From assembly GCA_030604195.1 (NCBI GenBank), contig JAUVWI010000034.1, forward strand, positions 1 to 34,698: 34,698 bases of DNA. The letters are read 5' to 3'. The DNA comes from Spirochaetales bacterium. Its GTDB lineage: Bacteria > Spirochaetota > Spirochaetia > SZUA-6 > DRHE01. Under the pieces are notes generated by a model that was given only the letters and a program-made list of their open reading frames with translations, ran no database searches and had not been told where the DNA came from. This document shows, one piece after another, positions 8,182-17,280 of the stretch; position 1 is the first letter of the stretch, and every line of letters starts with the position of its first letter. A program made the translations under genes and the position numbers.

Positions 8182-8634
8182 ATGTCCAATATCAAGCTGC
8201 TTTTCAAGTTTCTTGAACACGCCTTCATTACCAGGCTGCTCCTCCTTGCCCTGCTTTATTCTCTGCTGCCCCTCTTTGAGACCTTTCTGCTCTTTTATTT
8301 AGGAAGTATGCTGGGTAATTACTTTACCCTGGGTATGGCCGCCTCTACCGGTTTATTAGGCATACTAATTGCTTTGTGCGGCACCAGAAAAAATCTTACT
8401 ATTCTTAAGAGGAAAATCAAAGAGGGCGAGTATCCGGGACATGAATTTATTCACCTCGTGGGTATACTTATTGGCGGTGTTCTGCTGCTGACTCCCGGTT
8501 TTATCACCGATTTTTTGGGGTTTCTACTCTTTATTCCAGTAATTCAAAACGCCCTGGGTAAGATCTTTATTAAAGCGGCTAAAATCGATCTTAAGGAACT
8601 TTACGAATACCTGCAGCTTTACGAGATTTACTAA
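8182..8634 (+). CDS. fxsA: FxsA family inner-membrane protein
   Basis: FxsA proteins are small polytopic cytoplasmic-membrane proteins. In E. coli, overexpression relieves F-plasmid exclusion of phage T7, but the native role is unclear. The product (150 aa from 8182) shows the diagnostic pairs of hydrophobic segments: LLLLALLYSLLPLFETFLLF, LGNYFTLGMAASTGLLG, and the conserved PGHEFIHLVGILIGGVLLL with TPGFITDFLGFLLFIP. I prefer ATG 8182 (MSNIKLLFK) over ATG 8164 because a good -10 box occupies 8168-8173. No Shine-Dalgarno is visible. It ends 17 nt from the convergent glycosyltransferase-like gene with no terminator between. Confidence 0.88.
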   Translation: MSNIKLLFKFLEHAFITRLLLLALLYSLLPLFETFLLFYLGSMLGNYFTLGMAASTGLLGILIALCGTRKNLTILKRKIKEGEYPGHEFIHLVGILIGGVLLLTPGFITDFLGFLLFIPVIQNALGKIFIKAAKIDLKELYEYLQLYEIY

Positions 8635-8651
8635 ATCTCCTAAATGGTTTT

Positions 8652-9398
8652 TTAGAGTTTGAATATTTTATATACCAGGGATAAAACCCAGTAGTATAAA
8701 TAGGGAAAGATCAATAACAGCCGCCATGGGCGTTTATATAATCCGAACAGGGACTCAAGGCCTGATTTAATCAGCCACTTTGGCGGATGATTAAGCTTGC
8801 CGGAAAAGATATCAAAACAATCATCCGCCCAGAGAAAAACCCCGTTATTAAGCTCCTTTTTATGTCTGAGTATCCAGAGATCCCGTCCGGGTATTCCGCC
8901 GCCTACCAGTAGAAAAGCCGGAGAGGTTTTTTTTATTGTTAATATAATATCTTTTTCCATACCTTTAGAATAATAGCCTGAAAAGCGGCCAACTACAGAG
9001 AGACCGGGGAAAGAATCCCGCAGATTTTTTTCCGCTCTCTCAAGCTCTCCCTTTCTGGCGCCTAACAGGTAAACCGAAAGATTCAACCTTTCAGCCAAAG
9101 AGAGCAGCCGGATGATAAACTCAAAGGGATAAAAGCGGTAGATCCGGTCGAGTTTCAATAATTTCGCACTTTTTACCAGCTGTCCGCTTACGGGAAGCAC
9201 CAGCGATGCCTGCTGCAGGCATCTTCTGTATTCAGCATCATGCCGGGCTCTAAACAATCCCTTTCTGTCCAGAAATACCACCTGATGCTGTTTGCCGTCA
9301 ACCAAAAAAACCTTTAAAGCTCTTAAAGCCCCTTCATTATCATAGTTGCTTACCGGAACTCCAAGAAGATTTATCTTCTTCACTTCGCTATTTTCCAA
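8652..9398 (-). CDS. WecG/TagA/CpsF-fold glycosyltransferase, altered active site
   Basis: This family transfers N-acetylmannosaminyl or related residues to polyprenyl-linked sugars at the inner membrane. The 248-aa product keeps the overall pattern: INLLGVPVSNYD; RHDAEYRRCLQQASLVLP; YLLGARKGELERAEKNL; AFLLVGGGIPGRD; and GKLNHPPKWLIKSGLESLFG, followed by a hydrophobic basic tail for membrane association. At the active site, however, the usual T-x-N strand end reads FLDRKG (42-47), and the ADG motif with the catalytic Asp reads PVSGQ (69-73). It may be a non-catalytic or chemically altered relative. It is the last gene of the ctpA-rsmE operon, and its start lies inside rsmE (19-nt overlap). 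Confidence 0.82.
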   Translation of the reverse strand: MENSEVKKINLLGVPVSNYDNEGALRALKVFLVDGKQHQVVFLDRKGLFRARHDAEYRRCLQQASLVLPVSGQLVKSAKLLKLDRIYRFYPFEFIIRLLSLAERLNLSVYLLGARKGELERAEKNLRDSFPGLSVVGRFSGYYSKGMEKDIILTIKKTSPAFLLVGGGIPGRDLWILRHKKELNNGVFLWADDCFDIFSGKLNHPPKWLIKSGLESLFGLYKRPWRLLLIFPYLYYWVLSLVYKIFKL

Positions 9399-10135
9399 AC
9401 ACTCTTCTCCTCAAGAATTGTCTGCACTGCGGCAACGGTAAATAGGGCCGCCGTTTCTGAGCGCAATACCCTGCCGCCCAAATAAACCGGGAAAAAACCG
9501 GCGCCTTTCAAAAACTCAATCTCTTTCTCTGCCAGTCCTCCCTCAGGTCCAATGAGCAGAGTAATATCCCGCTCACCAGAGGCCAGCAGCCCATGCAAAG
9601 AAAACCGCGATATGGGTTCCTGGTGAAAAAATATCTTCAACCCCTGAATCTCTTTATCCACTACAAAGGCTTCCATGTTTAGCGGCTGCTCAACACTGGT
9701 ATTACAGAGACTGCCGCTCTGCTGAAGAGCCTCTTTGATAATTCGCCGCCAGCGGCTCACCTTTCTTTCCAGCGCCGCTGCATTCTCAACCCTCGGAATG
9801 GAATAAGAACTGAAGAGCGGTATAATTCGCCATACACCAGCCTCGGCCGCTTGCCGGACTATTAGATCCATTTTTTTTCCTTTGGGCAGGCATTGCAGAA
9901 GAGATATCCGGCAATTATCCACCGGTCTCTTCATATAACCGGTCACCAAAAGGGTCAGGCTATCTCTCCTGATTTCTCCCACACTTAAGGCATAGGTTCT
10001 GTCTTTTCCATTTGTTCCGGATAACTCATCTCCCTCTCTTAAACGCAGCACCCGTCTCAAATAATGGAACTGCTCGCCGCTGATCCTTAATTCTCTTTCA
10101 TCCTTGAAACCTTCAGGGAGAACAAAGTTCCTCAT
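9380..10135 (-). CDS. rsmE: 16S rRNA (uracil-1498-N3)-methyltransferase
   Basis: RsmE methylates N3 of U1498 in helix 44 of 16S rRNA using S-adenosylmethionine. The 251-aa length is typical. The N-terminal PUA-like domain (1-70; MRNFVLPE, HYLRRVLRLREGDEL) is followed by a SPOUT knot domain, shown by LLQCLPKGKKMDLIVRQAAEAG, RWRRIIKEALQQSG, LLIGPEGGLAEKEIEFLK and LGGRVLRSETAAL. Its ATG overlaps the ctpA stop by 4 nt (ATGA), and its 3' end overlaps the next gene by 19 nt, so all three are probably co-translated. Confidence 0.96.
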   Translation of the reverse strand: MRNFVLPEGFKDERELRISGEQFHYLRRVLRLREGDELSGTNGKDRTYALSVGEIRRDSLTLLVTGYMKRPVDNCRISLLQCLPKGKKMDLIVRQAAEAGVWRIIPLFSSYSIPRVENAAALERKVSRWRRIIKEALQQSGSLCNTSVEQPLNMEAFVVDKEIQGLKIFFHQEPISRFSLHGLLASGERDITLLIGPEGGLAEKEIEFLKGAGFFPVYLGGRVLRSETAALFTVAAVQTILEEKSVWKIAK

Positions 10136-11499
10136 TTAAGCATTTGCACCGCTTCCTGGAGCACAAGATCATACTCCAGATCGTACACCGGCGGATTATT
10201 ATTGGTACGGTTCACCTCAATTCGGATCAGTTTGCGTATGTAACGATCCGGCAGATTGATATCTACACCCCTCAATTCTTCAATAAAGGAAGCTATCGCT
10301 CTTTCTCCGGGCTGATTATTGCGGTCTACAAAATCTTTTACCAATTCCTCATTTAAAAGGCGCGAGAAGGAATCCTCCTCTTCCTCAGTGAGCTCAGGTT
10401 CCTTGATCTCTTTATCAGGCATTATACCCACTTTATCGATTGTTACACCCGAGGGCGTATAGTAGCGGGACATCGTAAGCTTAAAACCCCCATCTCCGAT
10501 TCTGCGGATCTGCTGCACCGAACCCTTGCCGTAAGACTTCTCACCCAGCAGGGTGGCCCGCTTCGTGTCCTTCAGGGCTCCGGCCAGGATTTCAGAAGCC
10601 GAAGCTGAGCCACGGTCTATAAGAACTACTACCGGGATATCCCTGTCTACCATGGTGGCCTTGCGTGAAGCGGGAAAAACCTGATTTTCCGACACCACCC
10701 GGGAACGGGTGCTGACAATCGGTCCCTGGGAAATAAACATATCGCCGATTTTAACCACAGAATCCAGAAGCCCGCCCGGGTTACTGCGCAGATCCACAAT
10801 AAGCCCTTTATATTCGCTTTCTTCAAAAAAAGCCAGGGCCTCTTTTACTCTGAAGGGGGTCAGCGGTGTGAACTGAATTATACGCAAATAGCCAATTCCC
10901 CCTGGAATTAAAGCCTGCTTCACTGTAGGAACCTCAATTAAGCCGCGAATTATAGTCACATCAAAGATTAGCCTCTTTCCCCGCTGTATAGTTACTTTCA
11001 CAGCAGTATCAGGCTCACCCCTGAGAACATTCACCACTTCATCTATAGTTGAATCCACAACAGAGGCACCTTCCACGGCGATAATAAGATCACCGGCAGA
11101 TATTCCCGCTTTATAGGCCGGTGTATCTTCAATTGGTGATACTACCTGTACTCCTTTTTCCACTTTGGAAATGATCAGCCCCACACCCCCGAATCTGCCG
11201 GTTGTGGTGTCGTTCATGGGTCTCATATCCTCACTGGTTAAGTAAGTTGAGTAGGGATCATCCAGAGCTTCAAACATGCCCTTGAGCGCGCCCTCCATCA
11301 GGTTATTCGATTCAACCTTTTCTTCATCAACATAATTATCCTGAACAAAATAGAAGACCTCATAAAACAATTCCAGCAGGGTTTGAGATTCAGCGTCACG
11401 CTCCCCTGCCAGGACGCCTGGAGAAAAGGACAACAGTATTATAATTGCCAATGAGAAGGCTGTAATCCCAATCCAAATAGTTCTTTCTTTCAACTTCAT
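10132..11499 (-). CDS. ctpA: C-terminal processing serine protease (S41 family, CtpA/Prc-type)
   Basis: Exported, membrane-anchored protease that trims or degrades periplasmic proteins. I use ATG 11499 (MKLKERTIWIGIT) because GGGGGA lies upstream; an ATG at 11514 would add five residues and has no ribosome site. The 455-aa product has a signal anchor (about 7-30), a helical region, a PDZ domain (about 100-180, with GRFGGVGLIISKVEKGVQVV and AGDLIIAVEG) and the protease core VDLRSNPGGLL. The Ser-Lys dyad is Ser300 in RGSASASEILAGALKD and Lys325 in KSYGKGSVQQ. A C-terminal extension of about 90 residues (EELTEEEEDSFSRLL-like region to the end) is helical. First gene of the operon with rsmE. Confidence 0.95.
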   Translation of the reverse strand: MKLKERTIWIGITAFSLAIIILLSFSPGVLAGERDAESQTLLELFYEVFYFVQDNYVDEEKVESNNLMEGALKGMFEALDDPYSTYLTSEDMRPMNDTTTGRFGGVGLIISKVEKGVQVVSPIEDTPAYKAGISAGDLIIAVEGASVVDSTIDEVVNVLRGEPDTAVKVTIQRGKRLIFDVTIIRGLIEVPTVKQALIPGGIGYLRIIQFTPLTPFRVKEALAFFEESEYKGLIVDLRSNPGGLLDSVVKIGDMFISQGPIVSTRSRVVSENQVFPASRKATMVDRDIPVVVLIDRGSASASEILAGALKDTKRATLLGEKSYGKGSVQQIRRIGDGGFKLTMSRYYTPSGVTIDKVGIMPDKEIKEPELTEEEEDSFSRLLNEELVKDFVDRNNQPGERAIASFIEELRGVDINLPDRYIRKLIRIEVNRTNNNPPVYDLEYDLVLQEAVQMLK

Positions 11500-11550
11500 T
11501 CCAATATCCCCCATTTTATTGCCACATTTCTTAGGTTACAATGCTCCCTC

Positions 11551-11580
11551 TTGACCCAACTATACAACAAAAGCTAAACT
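11551..11580 (+). promoter_or_regulatory. Promoter for the 11.6-kb membrane protein operon
   Basis: TTGACC (11551-11556), an 18-nt spacer and TAAACT (11575-11580). The hexamers and spacing are identical to the hppA promoter. The ATG at 11591 is 10 nt beyond the -10, leaving a leader of only about 3-4 nt without a Shine-Dalgarno. Confidence 0.5.
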
Positions 11581-11590
11581 CCGCCTACAA

Positions 11591-12082
11591 ATGATTAATA
11601 AGAGAAAACTCCTTTTATCAGCTTCAATCTGGGAATTGCTGCGTTTCTTCATGCTCTTTATAACCGTAATAGTTGTTAATATATCGATAATCCGCGCCAA
11701 CCGCCAATCCATTTTTTGGCTGATCATACTTTGCTCCGGCTCTTTAATAATGCCGGCCGGCTTTTTCCTTCTCTACTATGATCAAATAAAATACGGCATC
11801 CTGCTAAACCTCCTGCGCCTGGGTAAGATATTAGGTCTCTTTTCCAGTTTACTGCTTATACTGCTGGAACCAATTGGCCCTGTATTGCAGGTTGTTAAAT
11901 TGGTATTTCTACCTTTCTCGGTTGCCCCGGTAATCCTGCTTTTATTTATCACTTTTTTTGATTTGATTTTCCTTGGTCTTTTACTATCATATAGAATGCA
12001 GAAACAGGAGCCTGAAATCAGTAGAAGTGAAAATCTTGATTCTCTCCCTGATTTCAAAGAGACCCAGGTTCATGATCTGTAA
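11591..12082 (+). CDS. Small membrane protein of unknown function
   Basis: I do not recognise this 163-aa protein. It has four hydrophobic segments, roughly residues 15-36, 41-62, 74-93 and 105-135, connected by short basic loops, and ends in an acidic cytoplasmic-type tail of about 28 residues. It stands 12 nt before the MinD/FlhG-like ATPase gene and is probably co-transcribed with it, the FapA-like gene and lgt. A role near the membrane with the ATPase is possible, but nothing in the sequence shows it. Confidence 0.75.
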   Translation: MINKRKLLLSASIWELLRFFMLFITVIVVNISIIRANRQSIFWLIILCSGSLIMPAGFFLLYYDQIKYGILLNLLRLGKILGLFSSLLLILLEPIGPVLQVVKLVFLPFSVAPVILLLFITFFDLIFLGLLLSYRMQKQEPEISRSENLDSLPDFKETQVHDL

Positions 12083-12094
12083 CAGGAGAGTATC

Positions 12095-13237
12095 ATGCAG
12101 ATCCTTACGCTAGGCAGTGGCAAAGGCGGTGTCGGGAAATCTCTTATTGCTGCGAATCTCTCAATTGCTCTAGCACAGGCCGGAAAAAATGTAGTGCTTG
12201 TAGACCTTGATCTCGGTGGTTCAAACATACATACCATACTCGGTTTTCGCTCCGTGGCTGAAGGAATCGGCACCTACCTGAGCAATACCAAACTGCCCTT
12301 CGAGAATATTGTATTACCTACCCCCTACAGTGGCTTGCGGTTCATTCCCGGAGACGCTGAAATTCCCGGCCTGGCCAATATCAAGAGCTTCCAGAAAAAG
12401 AAACTGATGAGAAAGATCCTCTCCCTGGAAGCGGATTTTGTAATAATTGATCTCGGCGCCGGCACAAGTTATAATATATTGGACTTTTTCCTGATGAGCG
12501 GCACCGGTCTGATTGTAGCAACTCCCTCGCTTATTTCAATTTTAAATGCTTACCTCTTTCTCAAAAACAGCGTGTTTCGCCTGATGTACTCATTATTCCC
12601 CAAAGATTCTGCATCCTATAAACACCTGGAAGAAATGCGCCGGGAGGGCAGCACACTGCAAAAAGTCTATATTCCCCATATTCTCGAGTGGGTGAAGCAG
12701 ATGGAACCGGCAATCCACCGCAACTTTCAGCAGAGGATCAGCAGGTTCCGTCCCCGTTTGATTCTCAATATGCTGGAAGATCCTGAGGACGATGAAAAAT
12801 CAAAAAAATTAAGAAGATCAGTGCAGGAATATCTGGGGCTTACCCTGGAGCATCTGGGAGTAATCTACCGTGATGATCTTCAGAGTATCTCCCTTAACGC
12901 CCGCCTGCCTATAATTAAATATAAACCGAGCTCAGTTCTTTCTCAGGCTATCTACAGAATCAGCGACAAACTCATACAGAGTGAAATAGAGGAGGAAGGT
13001 TTTATTGAGATGGCCAGCGCTGAAGAGAGTTTCCAGACAGCCGCTCTGGAGGCGGAATCTGATTTCCAGGCTAAACTATATAATCTGCAAGAGCTTCTAC
13101 ATACCGGAACTCTCACAACAGGGGATCTGGTTGAGACCATAAAATCCCAGCACTTTGAGTTGTCTCAGCTTAAAAAAGAAAATCAGCTGCTGAAAACCAA
13201 ACTGGTGCGGGCAATCAAACAGGGATATAACCCTTGA
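12095..13237 (+). CDS. MinD/ParA-superfamily P-loop ATPase, FlhG/FleN-like
   Basis: A deviant-Walker ATPase of the MinD/FlhG type, normally a membrane- or pole-associated switch in cell or flagellar positioning. Visible motifs are SGKGGVGKS (8-16) with the signature lysine (K10), VLVDLDLGGSN (34-44) and Walker B FVIIDLGAG (115-123). At 380 aa it is longer than MinD. There is an insert around 160-220 (RLMYSLFPKD to MEPAIHRNFQQR) and an extra C-terminal part of about 80 residues with a predicted coiled coil (about 320-375), where MinD would have its short amphipathic helix. The ATG has AGGAG 6-7 nt upstream. It is directly followed by a FapA-like giant, which supports a flagellar or cell-envelope role, but I cannot separate FlhG from another MinD paralogue. 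Confidence 0.85.
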   Translation: MQILTLGSGKGGVGKSLIAANLSIALAQAGKNVVLVDLDLGGSNIHTILGFRSVAEGIGTYLSNTKLPFENIVLPTPYSGLRFIPGDAEIPGLANIKSFQKKKLMRKILSLEADFVIIDLGAGTSYNILDFFLMSGTGLIVATPSLISILNAYLFLKNSVFRLMYSLFPKDSASYKHLEEMRREGSTLQKVYIPHILEWVKQMEPAIHRNFQQRISRFRPRLILNMLEDPEDDEKSKKLRRSVQEYLGLTLEHLGVIYRDDLQSISLNARLPIIKYKPSSVLSQAIYRISDKLIQSEIEEEGFIEMASAEESFQTAALEAESDFQAKLYNLQELLHTGTLTTGDLVETIKSQHFELSQLKKENQLLKTKLVRAIKQGYNP

Positions 13238-13256
13238 GTATATAAATAGTTAAACA

Positions 13257-16115
13257 ATGGCAAAATTAATAAAGGGCATAATAGAACTGGAAATTGATGA
13301 GTCAGGACTGGAAGCCAGGCTTTGCTTTACCCCTTCAGGAGATGAGGGAGAAGAGTGGCAGAAGGAAAAAGTACTTAAACTGCTTAAGCAGAAAGAGATC
13401 GTAGCCGGCATAGATCAGCAAGCTATTGAGGCTGCTCTTTCTGAAATTGGGCAGCAGGGCAAACCCTATACCTTTGTAGCTGCCCGCGGCACCACGCCGC
13501 AGCCCCCCCAACCGGCAAAGCTGCATTATGAGCCGCTGGAAATCCCTGAAGAAATAGCAGGGGAGTTAAAAAAGGTAATTCCCGACGTCCCGCCGGTTGT
13601 TTACAGCAATTCTGCAGAGAAAGTAAAGATTGAGGTGGAACCATCAATAAAAATAACTGGTTATGTTGAAGCGGGGAAAAAAATAGCCACAATATTCCCT
13701 TCGCGAAAGGGAATCAGCGGTGAAAATATCTTCGGTAAGGAACTTCCCGTGGATAATGAGATTTCCGAAGGTATTTTTTTGAGCGATAATATACGGGAAA
13801 GCGCAACTGACATTCAATCAGAGGTATCCGGTTTTTTCCGCGGCAGCGATAACTGGACCGAGCTTATTCCCTATAAGAAACATACCTTCACAATCTCAGC
13901 CTCCAAAAACGGGATCACCTGTTTTATTGATTTAGATCCCGGAACTGCCAACGCGTCACTCCCCGCTGCCGAACTTATCTTTGAGGAATGTGAAGAGCTC
14001 GGTTTCGGGCGTGATGCACTGCTTACCAGCGGCGAATTGCAAAACATTCTTGAAGAAGCTGTGGCCGGCAATTCGCCGCTGAAGCAAAAATCGATCAGCT
14101 CCACTTTGGATGCGATGATCCGTATTGATATTCCGCCCGACAAAATGAAAGCCGGGTTAACCTTGAAAAAGGGAAGGGGGGAAGGCAGAACCCTCTCCCT
14201 AAAGGAAATCGGCGATGCCATCCGCCAAAAGAAATTTAGAGGGATGGATATTGCCCAGGTAAAAGAGGTCCTGCTCAAGTTTTACCATGGTGAAGATCTG
14301 ATCCTGGAAAACTTCCTCATAGTTGCGGGTAAAGAGCCGACTCAGGGTGAAGACGGCGCTATAAAATGGCAGATTCCCTTTTTCGATAAGAAAATGACCG
14401 ATGAGCTGAAAGAAACATTCCAGGCTGGTCAGGATCAGGTTGAACAAATTGAGTCTATAGAAGAATTTCCACTTGCTTCAGTGACAGAAATGGCCTCAGT
14501 GGCAGAGCAGACTAAAGTTGCAGAGATTCAAGCCGCAACCGCCGGGGAACCCGGGGTCGATGTCTTTGGCACTGTACTACCCGGTCTCAAAGGAAAAGAA
14601 CCGGAAATTAAATATTTTGAAAATGTTCACCGCGTTAAGAATGAAATATTATGCAGTGTGCGCGGTATTCTTGAGCGCGGCCTGCAAGGGGATACAGTTC
14701 TTCTGCGAGCCCGCCTTCATCAGGATAGTGAAATCCGGGTTACTCTTGAAGCTGACCGGATGAAAGGCTTTATATCCCTTATACCGCATAAGGGCAGCGG
14801 CATGCCGTTTGACAGTGAAAAAGTAAAACAGGAAATTGAGAAAGAGGGAATTACCGGAGGTATCGATCAGGAAAAGGTAGCAGCCGCAGTGTCAAAGGCC
14901 AGGTGTGGAGAGGCTGTAGAAAAGCTGCTGATTGCTCAGGGGTTGGAACCAGAGCAAAATGAGGGTGGAAAATTAATCTTTCATATCGAACGCGCCTCAG
15001 GCAGCCGGGTTACCATTACGGGGGACGGCAGAGCCAATTATAAAAAGCAGGATCGGATAACCTCTGTGCAGAAAGGCGCTCTACTGGCTGAAATATTACC
15101 AACTGCCGCGGCTAAGGATGGCTGGGATGTTACCGGCAAAGAGATCCCTGCCAGGGAGAACACACCGGCCAGTCTGGAAGCGGGAAAAAATGTAAAAAAA
15201 GAAGAGAGCAACGACGGGTCGGTTAGGTTTATTGCAGAGGAGTCGGGAGAGCTTATCCAGAATGGTAATGTCCTGGAAGTATTAAATGTGCACACAATAG
15301 AAGGGAGTGTTAATCTTAAGACCGGAAATGTTAAGTTCTCCGGTTCGGTGCTGATCAAGGGTTCGGTCTTAAGCGGTTTCACCGTTGTCTCAGGGGAAAG
15401 CATAATAGTCCAGGAAACTGTGCAGGGATCACTGCTTTCAGCGGCGGATGATATTTCCGTACTCCAGGGAGTTAAGGGCGGCGATAAGGCAATTCTCAGG
15501 GCTAAAAAGAATATTAAAGTTAATTTTGCCGAGCAGGCTAATCTGCTCTGTTCGGGTGACATCCGGATACAGAATTCCGCACTGCGCTGCAATATAAAAT
15601 GCAACGGCAGACTGACCATGGAATCGGATAAAGGTCATATTATCGGCGGGTTTGTGCGGGTCAGGAAGGGTTTAAAGGCCAGGAACATAGGTTCAGCCAT
15701 AGGAATACCGACACATATATTCTTCGGCCAGGATTACCTGGTCAGAGACCGGATTGAGCTGGAAGAAAAGGCAATTGAAAAACTTAAAAATTCGATTTCC
15801 AGAATAGACAGCGACATGAAACAGTTAGAACGTTCCGTGGTCGTAGATAGGAGTTGGCTGGAAAAGCTGCGCAAGGAAAAATTGCATCACCTGCAGGTTA
15901 TAGAAAAAAGCAGTCATCGTCTTTTTAATTTAAGGGAAAAATTTGAACAGCACTTCCCCTCTGAGATAACAGTCAAGGGAACCATATTCCCCGGGGCTGT
16001 TTTAGAGAGCCATGGGCGAACCCGTGAAATACTCAACCCCCAGAAAGAGGTTATCTTTTATTTCAACTCTAAAACAGGTAAGATTGAGGAGAAGCCCTTA
16101 AAGGGCGAGCACTAG
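13257..16115 (+). CDS. FapA/DUF342 polymerised-domain protein with repeated N-terminal modules
   Basis: The 952-aa product ends in a FapA-type right-handed beta-helix (about 670-820: EGSVNLKTGNVKFSGSVLIK, GSVLSGFTVVSGESIIVQE). A coiled coil follows (about 831-898) and then a final beta segment, as in FapA, a cell-division/polarity protein of firmicutes and vibrios that is often annotated flagellar. Before this lie about four copies of a 75-90-aa FapA-N-like unit (5-95, 208-282, 284-376, 492-580), each with a helix-turn such as AGIDQQAIEAAL or GGIDQEKVAAAV. Three linker modules of the form P-x-G-x-x-G-x-x-LP occur near 140-165, 425-443 and 608-631. The protein is hydrophilic and lacks a signal peptide, hence cytoplasmic. 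The gene lies 19 nt after the ATPase. No Shine-Dalgarno is evident before the ATG, although TATAAATAG lies 8-16 nt upstream. Confidence 0.87.
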   Translation: MAKLIKGIIELEIDESGLEARLCFTPSGDEGEEWQKEKVLKLLKQKEIVAGIDQQAIEAALSEIGQQGKPYTFVAARGTTPQPPQPAKLHYEPLEIPEEIAGELKKVIPDVPPVVYSNSAEKVKIEVEPSIKITGYVEAGKKIATIFPSRKGISGENIFGKELPVDNEISEGIFLSDNIRESATDIQSEVSGFFRGSDNWTELIPYKKHTFTISASKNGITCFIDLDPGTANASLPAAELIFEECEELGFGRDALLTSGELQNILEEAVAGNSPLKQKSISSTLDAMIRIDIPPDKMKAGLTLKKGRGEGRTLSLKEIGDAIRQKKFRGMDIAQVKEVLLKFYHGEDLILENFLIVAGKEPTQGEDGAIKWQIPFFDKKMTDELKETFQAGQDQVEQIESIEEFPLASVTEMASVAEQTKVAEIQAATAGEPGVDVFGTVLPGLKGKEPEIKYFENVHRVKNEILCSVRGILERGLQGDTVLLRARLHQDSEIRVTLEADRMKGFISLIPHKGSGMPFDSEKVKQEIEKEGITGGIDQEKVAAAVSKARCGEAVEKLLIAQGLEPEQNEGGKLIFHIERASGSRVTITGDGRANYKKQDRITSVQKGALLAEILPTAAAKDGWDVTGKEIPARENTPASLEAGKNVKKEESNDGSVRFIAEESGELIQNGNVLEVLNVHTIEGSVNLKTGNVKFSGSVLIKGSVLSGFTVVSGESIIVQETVQGSLLSAADDISVLQGVKGGDKAILRAKKNIKVNFAEQANLLCSGDIRIQNSALRCNIKCNGRLTMESDKGHIIGGFVRVRKGLKARNIGSAIGIPTHIFFGQDYLVRDRIELEEKAIEKLKNSISRIDSDMKQLERSVVVDRSWLEKLRKEKLHHLQVIEKSSHRLFNLREKFEQHFPSEITVKGTIFPGAVLESHGRTREILNPQKEVIFYFNSKTGKIEEKPLKGEH

Positions 16116-16124
16116 GAGGATATT

Positions 16125-17123
16125 TTGTACCTTACTTTTCCCGGCTGGCTGCACCCGGAAATAATACCAGGCCTGCCCCTGCGGTGGTATGGTTTAATGT
16201 ACCTGGTAGCTTTTTTTGTTGCCTTTACCCTGCTTAAGCTGCAGATAAAAGAAAAATCATTAAAAGTAAACAAGGATGAAGCCTTAAATCTCTTTTTCTG
16301 GGCCATAATCGGCCTTCTTGCAGGCGCCAGGTTATTCGCCGTTACTATCTATGATACAGACGGCTACTATCTCAAGCATCCGCTGCAGACCATACTCCCC
16401 TTTGCCGTTTTAAACGGCAGGATCGTTTTTACCGGACTCCAGGGCATGTCCTATCACGGAGGCCTTGTAGGCACATTTATTGCCTGTATTATCTACTTAC
16501 GAGTTAAAAAATTGGATATCTGGGAATGGACGGACATGCTGGTTACCGCCGCTCCTTTAGGCTATACCTTTGGCAGGTTGGGTAATTTTATCAATGCTGA
16601 ATTATATGGCAGAGTAACCACTGTGCCATGGGGAATGGTCTTTCCCACGGCTGAAAAATTTCCGGCTGCACAAACCTGGGTAAATGATATCGCAGTACGG
16701 GTAGGCATGGCTATAAATGGAGAGCCGTGGGTAAACCTGCCCCGCCACCCATCCCAGCTATACGAAGCTTTTTTTGAGGGGGTCTTCCTCTGGGCTGTAC
16801 TCTGGTTTGTCTTGAGAAAACGCAGGCCCTTTAAAGGCTTTCTTTTAAGCGCCTACCTGATAGGTTATGGTTTGATCCGCTTTATTATTGAATATTTTCG
16901 TGAGCCTGATAAAGAGATAGGCTATCCCATACAACTGGTGAAAATAGATAATCCCAATTATCAATTCAGTCTCTTTAATTTCACCACCGGCCAGATACTT
17001 TGCTTCCTGATGATTATCGGCGGAATTTCCGGGATTTTTATTTTTCGCCAATTGGCCCGAAAAGAAAAACAGAACCGAAAAACCAGACCCAACCTGCGTA
17101 AACTGCGGAAAAAGATCAGGTAA
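16125..17123 (+). CDS. lgt: Prolipoprotein diacylglyceryl transferase
   Basis: Lgt moves a diacylglyceryl group from phosphatidylglycerol to the lipobox cysteine of prolipoproteins in the inner membrane. The start is TTG at 16125: AGGAGGA (16114-16120) stands 4-5 nt before it and no ATG serves better. It overlaps nothing and lies 9 nt after the FapA-like gene. The 332-aa product has seven hydrophobic segments, the His motif MSYHGG (108-113), the family signature GRLGNFINAELYGR (150-163) and RHPSQLYEA (207-215). The basic C-terminal tail (EKQNRKTRPNLRKLRKKIR) is typical. A terminator follows. A lipoprotein gene at 30.1 kb is one likely substrate. Confidence 0.97.
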   Translation: MYLTFPGWLHPEIIPGLPLRWYGLMYLVAFFVAFTLLKLQIKEKSLKVNKDEALNLFFWAIIGLLAGARLFAVTIYDTDGYYLKHPLQTILPFAVLNGRIVFTGLQGMSYHGGLVGTFIACIIYLRVKKLDIWEWTDMLVTAAPLGYTFGRLGNFINAELYGRVTTVPWGMVFPTAEKFPAAQTWVNDIAVRVGMAINGEPWVNLPRHPSQLYEAFFEGVFLWAVLWFVLRKRRPFKGFLLSAYLIGYGLIRFIIEYFREPDKEIGYPIQLVKIDNPNYQFSLFNFTTGQILCFLMIIGGISGIFIFRQLARKEKQNRKTRPNLRKLRKKIR

Positions 17124-17142
17124 AAGCCTGAATGGCTATAAC

Positions 17143-17167
17143 AGCATATAGATATATGCTCTTTTTT
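17143..17167 (+). terminator. Intrinsic terminator after lgt
   Basis: Perfect inverted repeat AGCATATA-GA-TATATGCT (17143-17160; about 6 bp pair with a 6-nt loop in practice) followed by C and six T residues. The stem is AT-rich and so modest in strength. It separates the 11.6-17.1 kb operon from the kinase-like gene. Confidence 0.65.
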
Positions 17168-17280
17168 GAAAAACTAGTATTATTTATTGCACAAAATCCG
17201 GCGAACAACAAAATCGAAGAAAAATAGCATTTTAATTCCTTGCCGGTTATAGATTTATTTAGGTTATCCCGTTTACCCTC

